A stretch of DNA of 64,000 bases from Lojkania enalia (GCA_010094045.1 ML986653.1:62001-126000), one strand, 5' to 3'; positions 1 to 15,043 are shown, numbered from the stretch's first letter. Numbers and translations: made by a program. The notes: generated by a model not told the origin, from the letters alone.

Positions 1-489
1 GGGAGCCAACATGGTAACTTGGAATGGCTCTGGTAGCAGCTGCCTGTGTTTTGAATGGTAGAGCACATCTGCTCTGCTCAGGCCCACGCCGGGCGATTCC
101 GGCATTGCGGGTTACGATGGAGACCCAGCGTCCGAGGTCGCACTGTCTCACACAGGTCATGAGGTGATGCACACCCGGCCGGGAGCGAAGTTGACTGAAA
201 GAAGCCAAACGGTATTTAATTGGACAAGGCTGCGCGGCCTTGAATTGATAAGTGAAAAAAAGTATTGCTTGTGACGTCCCTTTACTTGCCATACATAACT
301 GAGGGGTACCCCACCAACCCAACAAACACCTGCGTTCCGTCCCTCAGCCCACCGCAACACCACAACCCTTTCTCTTTTGCCAGCAGCCACTTCCCATTCA
401 CTTTTGTGTCATTAGTAGGTGCCGTCGGAGAGTCAATCGCAGAGCAAAGTCTGACAGTGCGCGAGCAGCATCCCCCGCACTCCAACATC
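1..489 (+). promoter_or_regulatory. Upstream region of GAPDH
   Basis: No gene is seen before the GAPDH start codon. The part nearest the gene (about 325-415) is rich in C, T and CA and contains pyrimidine runs around 365-380. Pyrimidine tracts of this kind are known near transcription starts of strongly expressed fungal glycolytic genes. I see no clear TATA box at a conventional distance. That this stretch carries the core promoter and 5' leader is inferred from position and composition only. Confidence 0.4.
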
Positions 490-1790
<1,301 letters not shown>

Positions 1791-3397
1791 GAAACAGGAA
1801 GGAGCCAATGGAAACTATAAGCGGAGCAACTAGTCTAAAACGGCTCATTTCTGCTATGATTAAATGTTCATTACATGACTTTGGCATGCGGCGGGAAAAC
1901 AGGGAATATTGGGTTTTGGGACGTGGTAGATAAACGATGAATATATGATTGCAAGCCACCAATTTTACTTGACATGTCTAACGTTCCTCTCATCCACGAA
2001 AATCTTCCCTGCTATCATTTTCTAGCGCCTATAGCCACATTAGCTTCCGAGGTAACCCTCGTGAGGGTATCAACATCCGATACCATCATGTTCTTTCGTG
2101 CTAGCTTGTGGGGATGCTTGCACGGGGTTGCGGCTTTTGTTGCCTTCCGAACGGGTGACGGGAATTGACGGGAATGTTGCATGTTCTAAAATAATAGATT
2201 TCACCGTCACTTAGTACATGAAGGAAGATGTGGAGCAGCTAAACGCATCACTATTGCTGAGAGCTCGAATTTTGGGTTTTTTTTGGAAAGAGTCCCAACC
2301 TGGCTAAGAACAAGAGACTCTCTCTCTGTACTACTTACTAAGGAGAGACGGAAAGATAACACCATGAGAGCGAGCAATGGAGCGTGTGTAGGTGGTTACA
2401 TTTCTTCGGGAGGATAGCAATGCTACGATGCTTTAATAATAGAGGTGGCCTGATCTCATTAAAAGTAAAGGCATGTTACTTCACCTCATCGTGGAAATGT
2501 ATATGGGCGATCTTTTGCTTCAAAGGTCTCCATAGGAGGCGTTCAGGCATATTTGAGACATTGTATCTATTAACGACAATAGGACTAGTGTGGCTGAGTC
2601 ATCGATACAACACCAAGCCGCGTCTGCTGCCATCAACCCTACTTTCTCCCCTTCGATCCAGCGCGCACATCAGCAAGTCTGGCTGAACGACGAACGTCCT
2701 TCAATAATCGTAGATTTCTTCACTTGCAGCACTGTTGTCTACGATTAAACAGTAACCTAAAGTAAAAGGTATGTCGTTGGCAAATCCCACGTTTGAGACG
2801 TTCTCTAAGCCTGCATAAACTAAAACGTCCGCGATCTGTACTGATAAAACGCATTTATCAAGGAATTAGTCGCTTGCTGTCTCGTGCATGATATCACCGT
2901 CTAGCGCATCGTCCTGGATCATTATTTTCTCAAAAATTCCTCCGAGGTGTTGTGCAACGATCCGAGGCTTGAAGCCTGTTTTATTTAATTCTGGGAGAAC
3001 TACTTGACAATTCAGCGGGTCTTAGCACCAAGTCCTACCCTTACTATGGTCCAAACCATATAGCGTACGTTAAATTCGTTTGATCCCTTCTGCTCGATAT
3101 TGTATTATATTCGGCGCTATTGCTGTTACGAGCCCCTCTTTCTTCATTCTAGTTAGCGGTTCCCAACCATCCCATTTTCTATTTTTGTCAAATAGAAATT
3201 ACTATTTTACGCTAGGATTTCTATTATAATCACCAGATTAGACGGCATGCGTTATTGAAGCCGCTTTACCTTTAAGCATTCTGGGCGCCTTTGAAGAAAT
3301 GTAAACTGCCGCTAATTCATAGATTCAGATTCAGCATTGAAAGTAGAAGTCGTAGAGCGGGGCGTCTTACGCTTCCCTCACGAATACGGTAGGAGCA
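1791..3397. other. Intergenic region, GAPDH to histone deacetylase
   Basis: About 1.6 kb holding the 3' region of GAPDH and the upstream region of the deacetylase gene. Short open frames here look like chance: no recognisable domain and no consistent splice partners. An 11-base direct repeat (unit TGACGGGAATT) lies at about 2156-2177. The part from 2700 to 3330 is AT-rich. Confidence 0.6.
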
Positions 3398-6303
3398 ATG
3401 GACGACGAGGATTATGTTATGGGCGAAGACTCTGTTATACAATCAACGGAGGTGAATGGCAGTCATATAGCGGACACCGTAAATCCTGCTATGATCGCAG
3501 TGCGCGCAAGCCCTCTGTCACTAAGAAAGCAACAAATACCCCTTCTCGGCCATGTCTCCCCGGCGATCTCCCAGGGCTCTCCAAAGTCGCCGTTTGCCGA
3601 TCGCATAGCTTCGGAAACCCACAGTGAGGACTCATCCCCGTCTTTAGGATCGGAAAATATGGAATTAGAATCTTCCGCTTCACCTGATATCGAAGTACGA
3701 TTACCGCCGCCACCCAGGTTTCCACCCCTTCCATATTCGTCATCGAAGACGGGGCTAGTTTATGACTCGCGCATGCGATTCCATGCAGAACCAACATCAC
3801 TTATGTTCAGCGTAAATGACATACATCCTGAGGACCCACGCCGGATACACGAAATTTTCCAAGAGATTCAGCAAGCCGGCCTCGTGCAAGGGCCTGACGA
3901 GCCAGATGGAAATGGGCAAGATGACCAATGTTGGAGAATTAGTGCACGATTGGCTGACAAAGGGGAAATATGTTTGATCCATACCCCCGAGCACTACGAT
4001 TTTATTGAAGCACTGCAGTGTGGGATGCAACCGGTCGCATAGTCGTACGCACCGCTAACTCTAGACAGACAAATCGGAAGGTGAATTAAACGATTTCGCC
4101 AACATACACGATTCTATTTACTACAATAATAGCACGTTCGAATGCGCAAGGCTTGCCACTGGTGGCGCAATCGAAGCCTGTAGAGCGGTTGTGCGAGGCG
4201 ATGTTCGAAATGCTATTGCCATCGTACGGCCACCAGGTCATCATGCTGAAAGCAATGGAGCCTCGGGATTCTGCATTTTCAATAATGTTCCCATCGCTAC
4301 TAGAGTCTGTCAAAAAGATTTTCCAGAAACATGTCGAAAGGTCCTCATCCTAGATTGGGACGTGCATCATGGAAACGGAATCCAGCACGTGTTTGAGAGA
4401 GATCCAAATGTCCTGTACATCTCGCTACACGTGTTTAAAGGTGGTAATTTCTACCCAAGCTTGCCCGATGCTGATTTCAACTATTGCGGAATCGGACCAG
4501 GCCTTGGCAAAAACGTCAACATTCCATGGGAGGATCACGGCATGGGCGATGCAGAGTACATCTATGCTTTCCAGGAGGTCGTCATGCCTATTGCAACGGA
4601 GTTCGACCCGGACCTCGTGATTATCTCTGCTGGGTTCGATGCTGCCGAGGGGGATACTCTAGGTGGCTGTCACGTTACACCAGCTTGCTATGCACACATG
4701 ACTCATATGCTTATGCGGCTAGCTAAGGGAAAGATTACTGTCTGTCTAGAGGGAGGGTATAACTTACGATCCATTGCACGATCAGCATTGGCAGTTACAA
4801 GAACGCTCATGCTCCAACCGCCAGACCGCCTCGCTGAAGACCTGGGGACCCCAAAAGAGAGTGCCGTTAGGGTAATTGAGCTGGTCAAACGGGAGCAGTC
4901 CAAATATTGGAAATGCATGTATCCAGAGCACCTTGATAAGAATGACCCATCATTTGCCGCTACTCAACGCTTGCACGAGATCATTAGAGAGTGGCAAAGC
5001 CGGGTATTGGCCGATGAGCACCAAATGGCGCCGCTGGCAATTAGGCGCCCGTTAATTTCGGAAACGTTCGAGCACAATGTCATCGCAACGTAAGCCATTT
5101 CTCTCCTAACGTCTATGAAACTACTAACAAGCACAGACCAGGATACTCCGACCCTCATCCTCTTCTGGTCATTTTTCATGATCCGCCTGGAGTCATGAAC
5201 ATGGCCGATCCATATAACGGGAGGACGGAGCTCCATAACATGTGGCTTGTGAGTCTCTAGTACAGTCTTGTGCTGTATATCCGCTGACTTTGGACCTGAA
5301 GACTGATGTTGCTAAGTCGTACATCGATTGGGCGATGAACAACGGTTTTGAGGTCATTGACGTGAATATCCCAAGAGTTGTCGCCATAGAAGATGTGAGT
5401 ACCGATATTAACAATCCTTAGGGCTGCTCTAACCTACATCCAGGACGACACCGGCTTCGTCAAAGCGGACAATCCCGAAGTCCGAGCACACCAAACTCGA
5501 GAACTTGCGAGTTACATATGGGAGAACTATATAGAGTGAGTCGACTATAACTCCTGATGAAGAAATATTGATCCGCTACTAGACCTCACGATGCTACACA
5601 AGTTTTCTTGATGGGAATTGGGGCAGCCTACCTAGGACTAGTGGATCTTCTCAGCCATTATGGTACTGTGTTCTTAGCCTTCTACCGATCACAGCTGACT
5701 GCTTGAGCGTATAGAAAGTACTACGGCCCCTGAAAGTGTCGTTCAATGCCTTATCGGCTTTGTCTCTGAGACTGCAATTCAGTCAATAAAACGTGCGACT
5801 GATGATAATATTTCAGGCTGGTACTATGAGGTACGCGGCTCTAATGCTTGAATTCACGCCCAAAGGCGGAAAATGATTGCTAACATCTATACTGACAGCA
5901 TTCTCTTGTGTTCGTTGCCAAAAGCCATCATGTCTGGGACCCGAATCGGCAACGCAAGGTTCGGAGGAAGTATGGGAAGCTGAGGAAGTCAAATCATGAT
6001 GACTTAAATGAGATGCTTCTTGAGCATCGTGAAGAGGTTACAGGACTGCTACTTCAGAAAAAGAACGAGTACGAAGAAGCAGAAGCAGACTTGCGTGTAG
6101 CTGACAAGATACGTCAAGGCCTAACAAGTCCTCCGATACCAAGTGGGACGACTACTCCAAGGTTAAATAACGTGGATGCCCGGCAAACTAGCATACCAAC
6201 TGCTTCATTGAAGAGCCCTAAATTACCGCCGGTGGGATTTTTCTCTGTTTCGAATAGCCCACGAAGCCCGCGAAGTCCAAAGAAGAGGACATTCGAAAGA
6301 TAG
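3398..6303 (+). CDS. hda1: Class II histone deacetylase, Hda1/Clr3 type with Arb2 domain
   Basis: Zn-dependent histone deacetylase of the Hda1 family, acting in the nucleus in gene silencing. Eight exons: 3398-4019, 4069-5089, 5137-5248, 5302-5394, 5444-5535, 5583-5662, 5715-5830 and 5899-6303, total 846 residues. About 120 N-terminal residues are low-complexity and Ser/Pro-rich. The catalytic domain follows (about 120-530), with VRPPGHHAES (tandem histidines near 265-266), LDWDVHHGNG (metal Asp and His near 305-307), ISAGFDAAEGD and LEGGYN. Exons 3-8 encode the C-terminal Arb2-like domain (for example VIFHDPPG and FEVIDVNIP), which in this family supports assembly and heterochromatin targeting. 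The tail is charged, then Ser/Pro-rich. All expected catalytic and metal residues are visible. The first splice junction is the least certain; it was chosen to give phase-correct joining with a good branch site. Confidence 0.94.
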
Positions 6304-9300
6304 AAACCGCGGTAGATATTTTATATTTCGGATTCTTATTGTCACGTCGGCGAGCATTGCAAGGCGTTCCAATGATTGACAGGCGGGCCTATGGCGCTTC
6401 GGCGCGCTTTCACGGTCTCATCCATCTACACAGTCCAATATACTATGAGGTCTAAGGAAACTTGGCACTCTTGCATATTTTTAGCGCTGTCCAACTGACT
6501 TCATTTTGCGTATCAAAACGATATCCTGAATATGCCCATTCTTGAGTACAACAGTTCTAGAATTTATTGGTTTGGTATCTTCGTTGATTCAATCTGGTTT
6601 TATGAAGCAACAGTCAATCCAAAAGGAAGCTGATCGTGGAGAAAGGAATAAATCCTTTCTACTATAGCCTACATCGATGATTCGGGTCCCCGCAACCTCG
6701 TACATCTAGAGAAGGGAATCTAAGGCGCAGAAATGCGAAGAATAAATGCTTTTCCACACGCAAAGCGTCCTTCTTTAAACCCCGGGCATTCAATACGAAA
6801 TCTCCGCGAAATGAAACAAGGATATGAGCTTCAGGATACTATAAGATTTTCAGTCACTGTAACGCTATTATAACAATAAAGGGAGAAAATCTATACTGGA
6901 GTAAGCGCCAAGAGATCTGAGCCAGGAAGATCTTCACGGCGACAGGCATCTGATTCTTCCTCTAGCTATATTTAGTGATGGCGCGAACCAGCAGAAACAT
7001 CTTGGTTATTGGCGGGCCGAGCTCTGAAAACCTTAGATCCCCGAGCTATAGAGTCTCATACAGGAACTTCCTAAAGTGCCGCATTGTAGGCGTGGTTCAC
7101 CCACGAAGCTATCTATCATTCTACTTTACCAATTTCTAACACTAATGTTCCACAAGTGAGAGACTGCCTCCTTTCGATTCTTACGGCCAAACATCGAGGC
7201 TAGAAATCAAGTCCTTAGTTTGTACATTCGAAGTTAGCAATACAGACCTAGAACCAATTTCTAGACCGAGCAGGGTACTGGGTCTATTGCCATCCGTAGG
7301 TGCGCTACATGTCGTGGACCCTATGTCATGAGGCATATTAGATCGTCCTTCTTGTCCGACGCCATCTAGATGGCACAGCGCCTCGTAGCAGGCTCATGTG
7401 TCCAGCTCTTCCTGCTTTAGCGATGCGTATTGCGCTAGGAGTCGAGGCTGTCAAGCTCTAACTAGTGGGGTTGGTCTCACTATGCTGTCTCCGTAATATT
7501 TTCATTTCCCAGCAAGTTGGAATGAGGCGACCTTGGTATGGGGCTGAGTGCTTATAGTCGAATGCTGTGGTTGTAGGCATTAATAGTTGTACTCTTTTAT
7601 TAATTGACCGTAGTCCACCCGCGCATGCTCTTTGTTCTCCTTTTCCTTCTGTTCGGTCTGAACTTTTCCACGAGCACGCTTCCTGAGGAAGTCAGACACT
7701 TAGGATGTAGCTCTATACCAAAATGCTTCAACCACGATATCTCGGGGTTGCAGCATTGTGTGTCATTCCCCAACTCCTAGCTATGGCAACAGCGTAGATC
7801 GTTAAACTAATATCCGACATGACTATTCCATCAAACCCGCCGGCATCCACTAGCTCAAGTTCCCAAATCCCTCAAACTCATGACGTAGCGGCGGGGCCAA
7901 AAGGGGGGTTGAAGAACTAGCTTCAAGCCCGGTAGACTCGAAGATGCTTATTTCAAAGACACTGTTCTTTTTCAGTTCTATCCTCCGAATCACTCAGTCG
8001 CTCGAGAGGAATTTGGAAATCCATGCATTCCTTACGAAACAAATGGACTAAATAGGACGAGTTTTTCCCCTGGCGACCAATGAGCAGACTCGGTCAAATA
8101 TGTAATGCTCTCATTGTCCTCCAATTGAAACATCCAATGATTCTAACAGACCACCGTAGGTTACTAGTTGAACACTTTAATCAACAATACGGAGCCAATC
8201 TTCTACTACTGCACGGCGCCTAACTCATGTATTGGTCATCGGATGGTCGGTGTCATTAGTCCGAATAGCAACCAGACATTAGCGTGCCGGAAAATAAAAG
8301 CGGCATAGGCAAATATATGGTGACCCCGGGTGGAATTATACCATCAGAAGCATCAGCAACATCTACGTCCACTTCCACTGCCGGGTCCTCACATTACAGC
8401 GGTCAATTGTCTGGGGAGCCATGACTTGAATCGTTGTCGGCGCTGCGCTTTCTTCTACGTCGGACGGGCAAAATCACTAAGAGAAATGATAGCTCGACGA
8501 GATGCCATGGTCACCAAGACCACGCCCAACACTCACTTCCCGCACATAACCATGCCAACTTGTCACATTACAGTCAGCACTCGGCCATTGATCTAAACCC
8601 GTCTGGATAGGCAAGTCTCACGATGTGTCCCGGACATGAATTACATCCGTCGCATATGCCAATGACCTCGCCTCCGCCACAGTAAGTTAGATGATATGAG
8701 GGAGTGCCGAGTATCTGAGGCTGGTGTTATTGGGATGGACGATGATATTAATGTCTAGCCATGTTTTACGCCTGCTGATATGGGAAATCCGCAGGAGCAA
8801 ATATCTAGGGTTGAACTTGAGGCGTCCATCAAGTCGCCACTTTGAAATGTTTCTTCCGGTTTGGTGCTTTAAATGAGAAGCATGCTATGTTTTTTTGGGG
8901 GGGGGTCGGATCAGGTACTTTTTATGAGCGTATAGAATAACGGATGGAGTGGATAGTACGGCTTGGTCTAGCATGATATTATTGTCCGGGTTGATTGCGT
9001 GGAGAAGGGAGGATTAGGTTAAAAGCTAGATATACATAAGGAGCCGAGGAGGATGTTGGTGGATGAACTTGATATATTATCCCGTGTTGCTGTATTAGAT
9101 ACGAATTACTTTTGAACAAGAGAGCGGGAAAGTTCCTGTGAAGCGTATACGCATGAAAATTGGAGTGTTCTTTCTTTCCAGTTGGTAACGGGGGCTGTAA
9201 ATTAAGTCTTGCTTTGAATTTCGCAGACATGTGATTAGCGCAAGTTCGGTCTTTAATCGATCTATAATATTGACTCGTGGCCATTATCATCGAGATTGTA

Positions 9301-9933
9301 TGCATCTATGCTCTAGCTTCGACATCAACTGCTCATATCAAGCACTGCCCAAGTGTCTCGGCCGGGGTAAGGACTATCAGCAGTCCCGTGACCGGCGATA
9401 TGAGCTGCTCATTGGCTGGGGATGGCGACCGGACCAGTCAGGGGCGGCAAAGGCCGGCACAGCATTGGCATCGTGAATTGTCCATATTGAGTATCAAGCG
9501 GCCAACGTCCCCGCGCTCATGACGACTACGCTGGCCCATCATCCGCGAGCGCGACTTGGCGATGTTTGCCCCTCGAGCGCGGCTGAGAGCCGCAACCGGC
9601 GATTCACTTGTGGTTAGATAATTATGTGATCACCCTGGGGCCTGGAGGAACCATAGCCAATGGCTCCCGCACGGGGGTCGCAGAGTCGTGGCTTTCGCGG
9701 AACGACATCGCCAGGAGCGTTGGCTCTAGCCAAGGCCTACCCACAGAACGCTGCGCTGCACCAACTTTTCACAAATGAGCCGCCCTTACGTCCTCCATCG
9801 TCTCCATAGTTTATCTGCGTGGCCGTCCTCTACTATGCGACAAGGCAATCTGCGCCGGCGCTTTTTTGGCTCTCCCCACTAGCTGTTCCGTGACTGACGA
9901 CCCCAACGACCGCGCAGAACCTGTAGGAACGCC
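6304..9933. other. Long stretch without recognisable genes
   Basis: About 3.6 kb between the deacetylase and the cyclin gene. No open frame has a recognisable domain, compositional coding bias or linkable exons. The only low-complexity feature is a T7-G9 run at 8890-8905. No long terminal repeats, terminal inverted repeats or transposase motifs were seen. It may contain a long cyclin promoter, non-coding transcripts or highly decayed sequence; sequence alone does not decide. Confidence 0.5.
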
Positions 9934-11220
9934 ATGCTCACCAGCTCCCCGACTATATCAGCACCGCCGTCGCCCTCAGCAGCCTTCCATACACCTGCTC
10001 GCCCGTATCATGCCTCGCGACGGACATCGGCCTCTTCGAGTGCGCATTCTCCGCGGTTCCCTCAAGTGAACGCTGCAGCATCTGCTCGCCGCCTGGACGC
10101 GCCACCGGTTACCAGTTCAGCGTCGACGGTCCCATCGCCGGTGTCCGTCTTCACTCGCTCTCCCCGGATTAGGAGGAGAGAGTACGCAGACGCGGGGACG
10201 CAGTACACGCCACCAGGGTATCCCCCGACCTATCATCCGTCTTCGCGGGACATCACGAACACCATAAATCCCTCCATCAGCCGCCGCGCGCTGCCTCAGA
10301 CCACACCTAAGGGCGCCGAGCAGGGGACCGCCTCTGCGGAAGCTACCGTCACGGAGCCGCCCGAGCCAAGTGTGCGGGTGGATCCGCAACCAGTGCTACC
10401 CTCGCAGAATACACAGCCGGCCAGAAGGACCTCTGGGGACGCAGAGAGGCAGATTGCACAGCGGACCCCGCTCCAGAATGAGGCGGTGACAGCTTCTCAG
10501 CAACAGTCCTCACCCTCTAAACGGGCACGAACTCAGGAACCTAGCGTCAAGGTCATGCCCTTGAAGTACGAGGCGTGCGATGTGAAAGATCTAGGCATTC
10601 TAATATCAGACATGTTGATGGAATTGGTGCGGCTCAATGACGGTTTTCCGCTCCGCGATGGGCAGCTCACGCGCTTTCATTCGAGGTACTGTACTTTGGA
10701 CCTGGGTTTGTGAATGGGTTGGTTGACTTGCCTCCGTAGAGCCCCGCCTGGCATATCGGTCCGCGATTATCTTTTCCGGCTCATTGTCCATGCGACATTG
10801 TCCCCCCCTATACTCCTCTCGATGGTGTTCTATGTCGACAAGCTGTGTACCATGTACCCCGCATTCACAATCAGCAGCCTGACGGTACATCGGTTCCTCA
10901 TTACGGCCGCCACCGTAGCTGCAAAAGGGCTTAGCGATAGTTTCTGGACAAATAGTCTATATGCGAAAGTAGGAGGAGTTAGTGTGAGAGAATTGGCGCT
11001 GCTGGAGCTCGAGTTCCTCAGGAGACTCGACTGGCGAATTGTCCCGAAACCGGAGACGCTTGTGGACTACTACAAGGGCCTGGTTGAGAGAGGCGAGGGC
11101 TATGTAATGGAACAGGAGCCTATTCTAGCTACTCCAAGTTCCTCTGCTCAAACTTCGCAGACGAATGACTCAACGAGCAATGCTAGCGAAGCCGCCAACT
11201 CACAACATGGAGCAAGATAA
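9934..11220 (+). CDS. pho80: Pho80/PREG-like cyclin for a Pho85-type CDK
   Basis: Cyclin predicted to partner a Pho85-type kinase; the yeast Pho80 and Neurospora PREG relatives repress the phosphate-starvation response. Two exons, 9934-10685 and 10740-11220, 410 residues. The first 200 residues are Ser/Pro/Ala-rich and disordered. The cyclin box runs from about 205 to 360 and carries family-typical strings: LTRFHSRAPPGISVRDYL at the splice junction, FTISSLTVHRFLITA, TVAAKGLSDSFWTN, YAKVGGVS and LDWRIVPKPE. The short C-terminus is polar. The 54-nt intron splits an Arg codon in phase, giving an uninterrupted cyclin fold. The VHRFLITA and YAKVGGV segments fit Pho80/PREG better than cell-cycle cyclins, but assignment within the Pcl family is by memory of motifs only. 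Confidence 0.9.
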
Positions 11221-12507
11221 GAGCCAGTGTAAGCCTTAACCATTCATTGATCCTACCTTCAGTCCCCTTCCATTATCTCATTATCTGGTTTCGTGGTGTT
11301 AGTGCTGTACTGCTGTCCAAGCTCAATCTTCTCGCACTACGGCTTTATGGAGGATGTACCGTAGTATCAACCGCTTCAAAGTGCCGGGCCGCACCGTGGA
11401 GTTACGTCTCTGGTTTATCCGCATCAAAGTCGCAGATATGATGAGCTGGCGGTTCTGGCTCTAGCGAGCATGTGCTAGGCCGAGGGAACAGCTTTGGCAC
11501 GGCTGATCCGGGCCAGGGACAGAGAGTTGCATTGGGTATGGGGCTGGAGGAAGCAGAGCGTGCGGTTTATGAGGACCATGATAGGCGTGCGTGGTGACTG
11601 CTTTATCACGGGCCGCGGCGAGCGGGAAACACCCGGTTGGTAGAGCGTGACGGCAATTGATAGCGGTGCAGGCGATCTATCTCGATGCAATACCTAGGTA
11701 GGGTTCTGTCGACGGGGCCCTGAAGCGATGCAGGATCGATGCTACTTTGGCTTACGGACAGCAAGCATCGCATGAGGCGCGCAGGCCGGGAGCATGGCAC
11801 GGCCAAAGCTGGTCGCCAACGTTATTGGATAGTGGCTGGGGCGCTGGATCAGATACTTGAGCTGCTAAGGAATGTTAAATGGACCATGGCTACCGGCGTT
11901 GTCTGGAGTGATGCGTTGGCCGAATCATATTTGACATCTAGTCACCCCTGCTAGAACGTCGTGAGGTTGGAAAGTGAGGCTAGTTCTCCACATTCTTTGG
12001 CTATTCTTTGCGTCCTTCGAGAACAGTCGCCGTGAGCGCGAGCATGGAGCGCTGGGAGCAATCAGGGCGCCAGAGTAGAGATGGCTTGGTCGCTCATATG
12101 GGTGCGCCCTGCCCCTGGAGACAGACATCCAGCCCGGCTAGCGACGCTGAAACCGATACCTCTTCCCACAAAGCCTATTTACAACGCCCCCACAGGGCTT
12201 GACCATACTATAGTTAATTCACTTACGAAACTGTGCTCCGCAAGTCGTGTGCTTACCTGCGGAAAGCAGCCGCTGCTCCGACCAAGGCTCCGTTTGACAC
12301 CAGACGGTAGACGCGTGTGCTGCGTCAAGAGACACAGACACGGCGGCTCCAGCGCAAGTATCATGAAAGTGAGTCGCGCTATTTCACCTGCTGCGCCATA
12401 GCCTGTCACGAGCACGCTCATCGCTACTCTCACTACAGACTTGTGAGCCTTTTGGCCGTGTTGCGCTCCACCCCCATGCCAGCGCAGAGAGCCCCTTTGT
12501 TGCTAAC
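11221..12507. other. Intergenic region downstream of the cyclin
   Basis: About 1.3 kb. Both strands have short overlapping open frames with no recognisable features. It probably holds the 3' end of the cyclin transcript and the promoter of the next gene. Confidence 0.5.
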
Positions 12508-15043
12508 ATGGCTGCCAGGAGCGCCAACCTGCGTAGCAACCGCGACGACCGTTATGCAAATGAAGAAGACATGAGGTCGGACATTGGCCGGTGGGAGCTC
12601 ACCCCGCGACCCTTCGCCGCGAACTGGTCCCATCCTTCCCCAGAGGTACCCCCGTTTCTGCCTAGAGACGAGAGTCTGCGACTGACGGTTTGTTCCCCCG
12701 GACAGCTTCAGCTTGGACGACTGCCTCGGACGCGGACCACGCCTGTCGTCACTCGCGCGCCCGTCACCCGCCATGGCTCCTCGCAGTCGAACCCGCCACG
12801 TCCGTCGTCAAGCGGAGGCGAGAATGTCATGCTACCGTACCGCTCGTTCGCCCCGCCCCGGAGAGCGGAGTCGTACTCGCATCCCACGCCGCTCGAGGAT
12901 TTCCGCAAGTCGAGACGCTGGCCACCGACTGGGTACAGGTCAAGCGACTGTCTGAGCTCACAAGATGCGGAGGACGTGATCTGCGCTGGGGCGTCTACCT
13001 TCAAGGGGTACGCGGACGAGATACCCAACGCGCCGGAGGGCTACAATCGCTTCTATGCCGTCATGGATTCGGAGCATCAGTGTAGGACCGACCGCGCAAC
13101 CTTCCTAAAGGACTCGTACAAGGACATCTCTCTGAATATGACCGGGCCGTCTGACAGCCAATTTCCATGGCTATCGCTTGAGCAGCCTTGCATGGCGTAT
13201 GCATTTGGTAAGAGTGCTGGAACCACCACGCTAAACTATTGGGTTGGCAAGTCTGGCAGCAGCAATCCCCCGACCAAATTTGCGGGTACTTCAAAACCAC
13301 GCAAGTTGAAGCTCTTGCAGATATTGGACCGGCTGCAGCAGCTTGAGAACGGGCTTGAAGAAGAAGTCAGTCGAGCATCCTGCTTTGGGTAAAATTTGGC
13401 ACAATGACCTAACATTTGGTGTTGCAGGACCCCGAAGAGCTATATCGTTACCTATACAGTACCCTGATTGAGGATCCGGGTAGGTTTAGTGACCACCCGC
13501 ACTATGGCATGGAGCAGCAAATTGTTGATCTCATTACCGTCCTTACTCATCCAACATGGATAGACTTCTCCAACCCTAAAAACCAAGTCGTTGCCAAATT
13601 CTTTGACTCACCGGATCAACAGAAGAAGCATGAATTTTTCCATCAGTTACTCCTCTCGGTGGAACTTTATCTGCGCGTCCATTCTCGTGACCATACTGAT
13701 AAGGCTAAGCGGAAGCTCATAAATCAGCTCCCCCCTACGATTGCCTGGAACATGGCAGTCGCACAGCGCTGGCTGGAAAATATGTCTATTACTAAGTCTC
13801 GTACATCTCACAACCAAAGCACCTTCAGCTTCGACCTGAAGAGTAAGCGCAGGCAGAAAGACGCTTTGAGAAAATTTGCCGAAGAATTGAAGTGGCCGAA
13901 CATGGATGAGATTGATTATGTCCTGGATGAAAAAGACCCCAAGGAAAAGCCATTGGAGGATCGCTCCGCAGATGCCATGTCCTGGTTTTCCGGGATCATT
14001 CTGCCAGGGAAAACCTTTCCGTGGCTTATCATGAATAGCCTCATCGATTGCGATCGAGACACGGGCGACGCCCTTAAATACCTAACACATATGCAGCCTT
14101 CTGCAGGTTTCCAATACCGGGCCAACACATACTGGTCTTCTCAGTGCATAGTAGGAAAGGTTCTGGGCGCGGCTCGAGGCGTTACACAGGTCGCCGGTTG
14201 GGTTGGACCCTGCATCTACACCCCGGATCTTAAACGTACAGAATGCGTGCGAATCAGACAATTGGAATCTCCTGATCCTCAACTCACGCCCAGAGACGTG
14301 GAGCATATGGGCAAACGGACAAACCCCTTAGGACCTGAGGATACAAACTATCCCATTGACGACTATGAAGTACCAATACCGGATACGGATGAAGTAACTA
14401 ATGATATCAGGATGGAGAAGCTTAGCTTTGTGCCGACAAGAGAGCAGCCCCCCTCCACTCGCAATGTGCCCGGAGCGCCACTCGTGTTTGATGCCGCGAT
14501 TTCCTTTGCTTGCGGGGGCGAAAGTTGGCCAATGAGACTGAGGTACGATGTTGACTTTATTCAGGCTTTCCCCTGCCATCAAGGTCCTCACGGTAAGCTC
14601 CGACCTACAACGCCGTATTTGCGCTATCTCACTAACTTGATGAAGTATTGTTCTACGACTTTGACTATAGCGCGATTAGAATAGATGCCGGTCTCGTGGA
14701 TATAGACGACTGGGGACTCCAATCTGGCCGAATATCTCGTCCGTCTTCGGTTCGCTCCTCGCCAACTTCAAAGAAATCAATGGCCCTCACAACGACAACA
14801 AAAGTCGAAGATGCTCATATGCAGGTTAAGAAAGTCCTTGCAATCGAGGCACTAGGTGTGAGTGACAACGAGGTTTTCGCTAGGGCTTGGTGTGCACATC
14901 ATGGCCATAGCGCCATCGTTGCGAATATCAAAGATACTTGTATGGCGTGTGCAATCCGAGAAGCGTATGCGGCATGCATGTCAGTCGTCATACTCACCGA
15001 AGGGGGAAAAGAGACGGAAAAGGATCAAGGCGTTTACGGCTAA
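12508..15043 (+). CDS. Conserved-looking fungal protein of unknown function
   Basis: I do not recognise this family. The three-exon model 12508-13365, 13428-14592 and 14646-15043 gives 806 residues with consistent phases and good GT/AG junctions. The first 130 residues are Arg/Pro/Ser-rich and probably disordered. From about 150 to 680 the sequence looks folded, with aromatic-rich stretches such as LYRYLYSTLIEDPGRF, LTHPTWIDFSNP and MSWFSGIILPGKTFPWL. A Lys/Arg-rich stretch (KSKRRQKDALRK) lies in the middle. The third exon ends in a region with several cysteines (KDTCMACAIREAYAACMS). No signal peptide, clear membrane helix or catalytic motif is visible. The long low-substitution-looking core and clean splicing argue for a real gene; function is open. 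The start is the first ATG of the frame. Confidence 0.8.
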
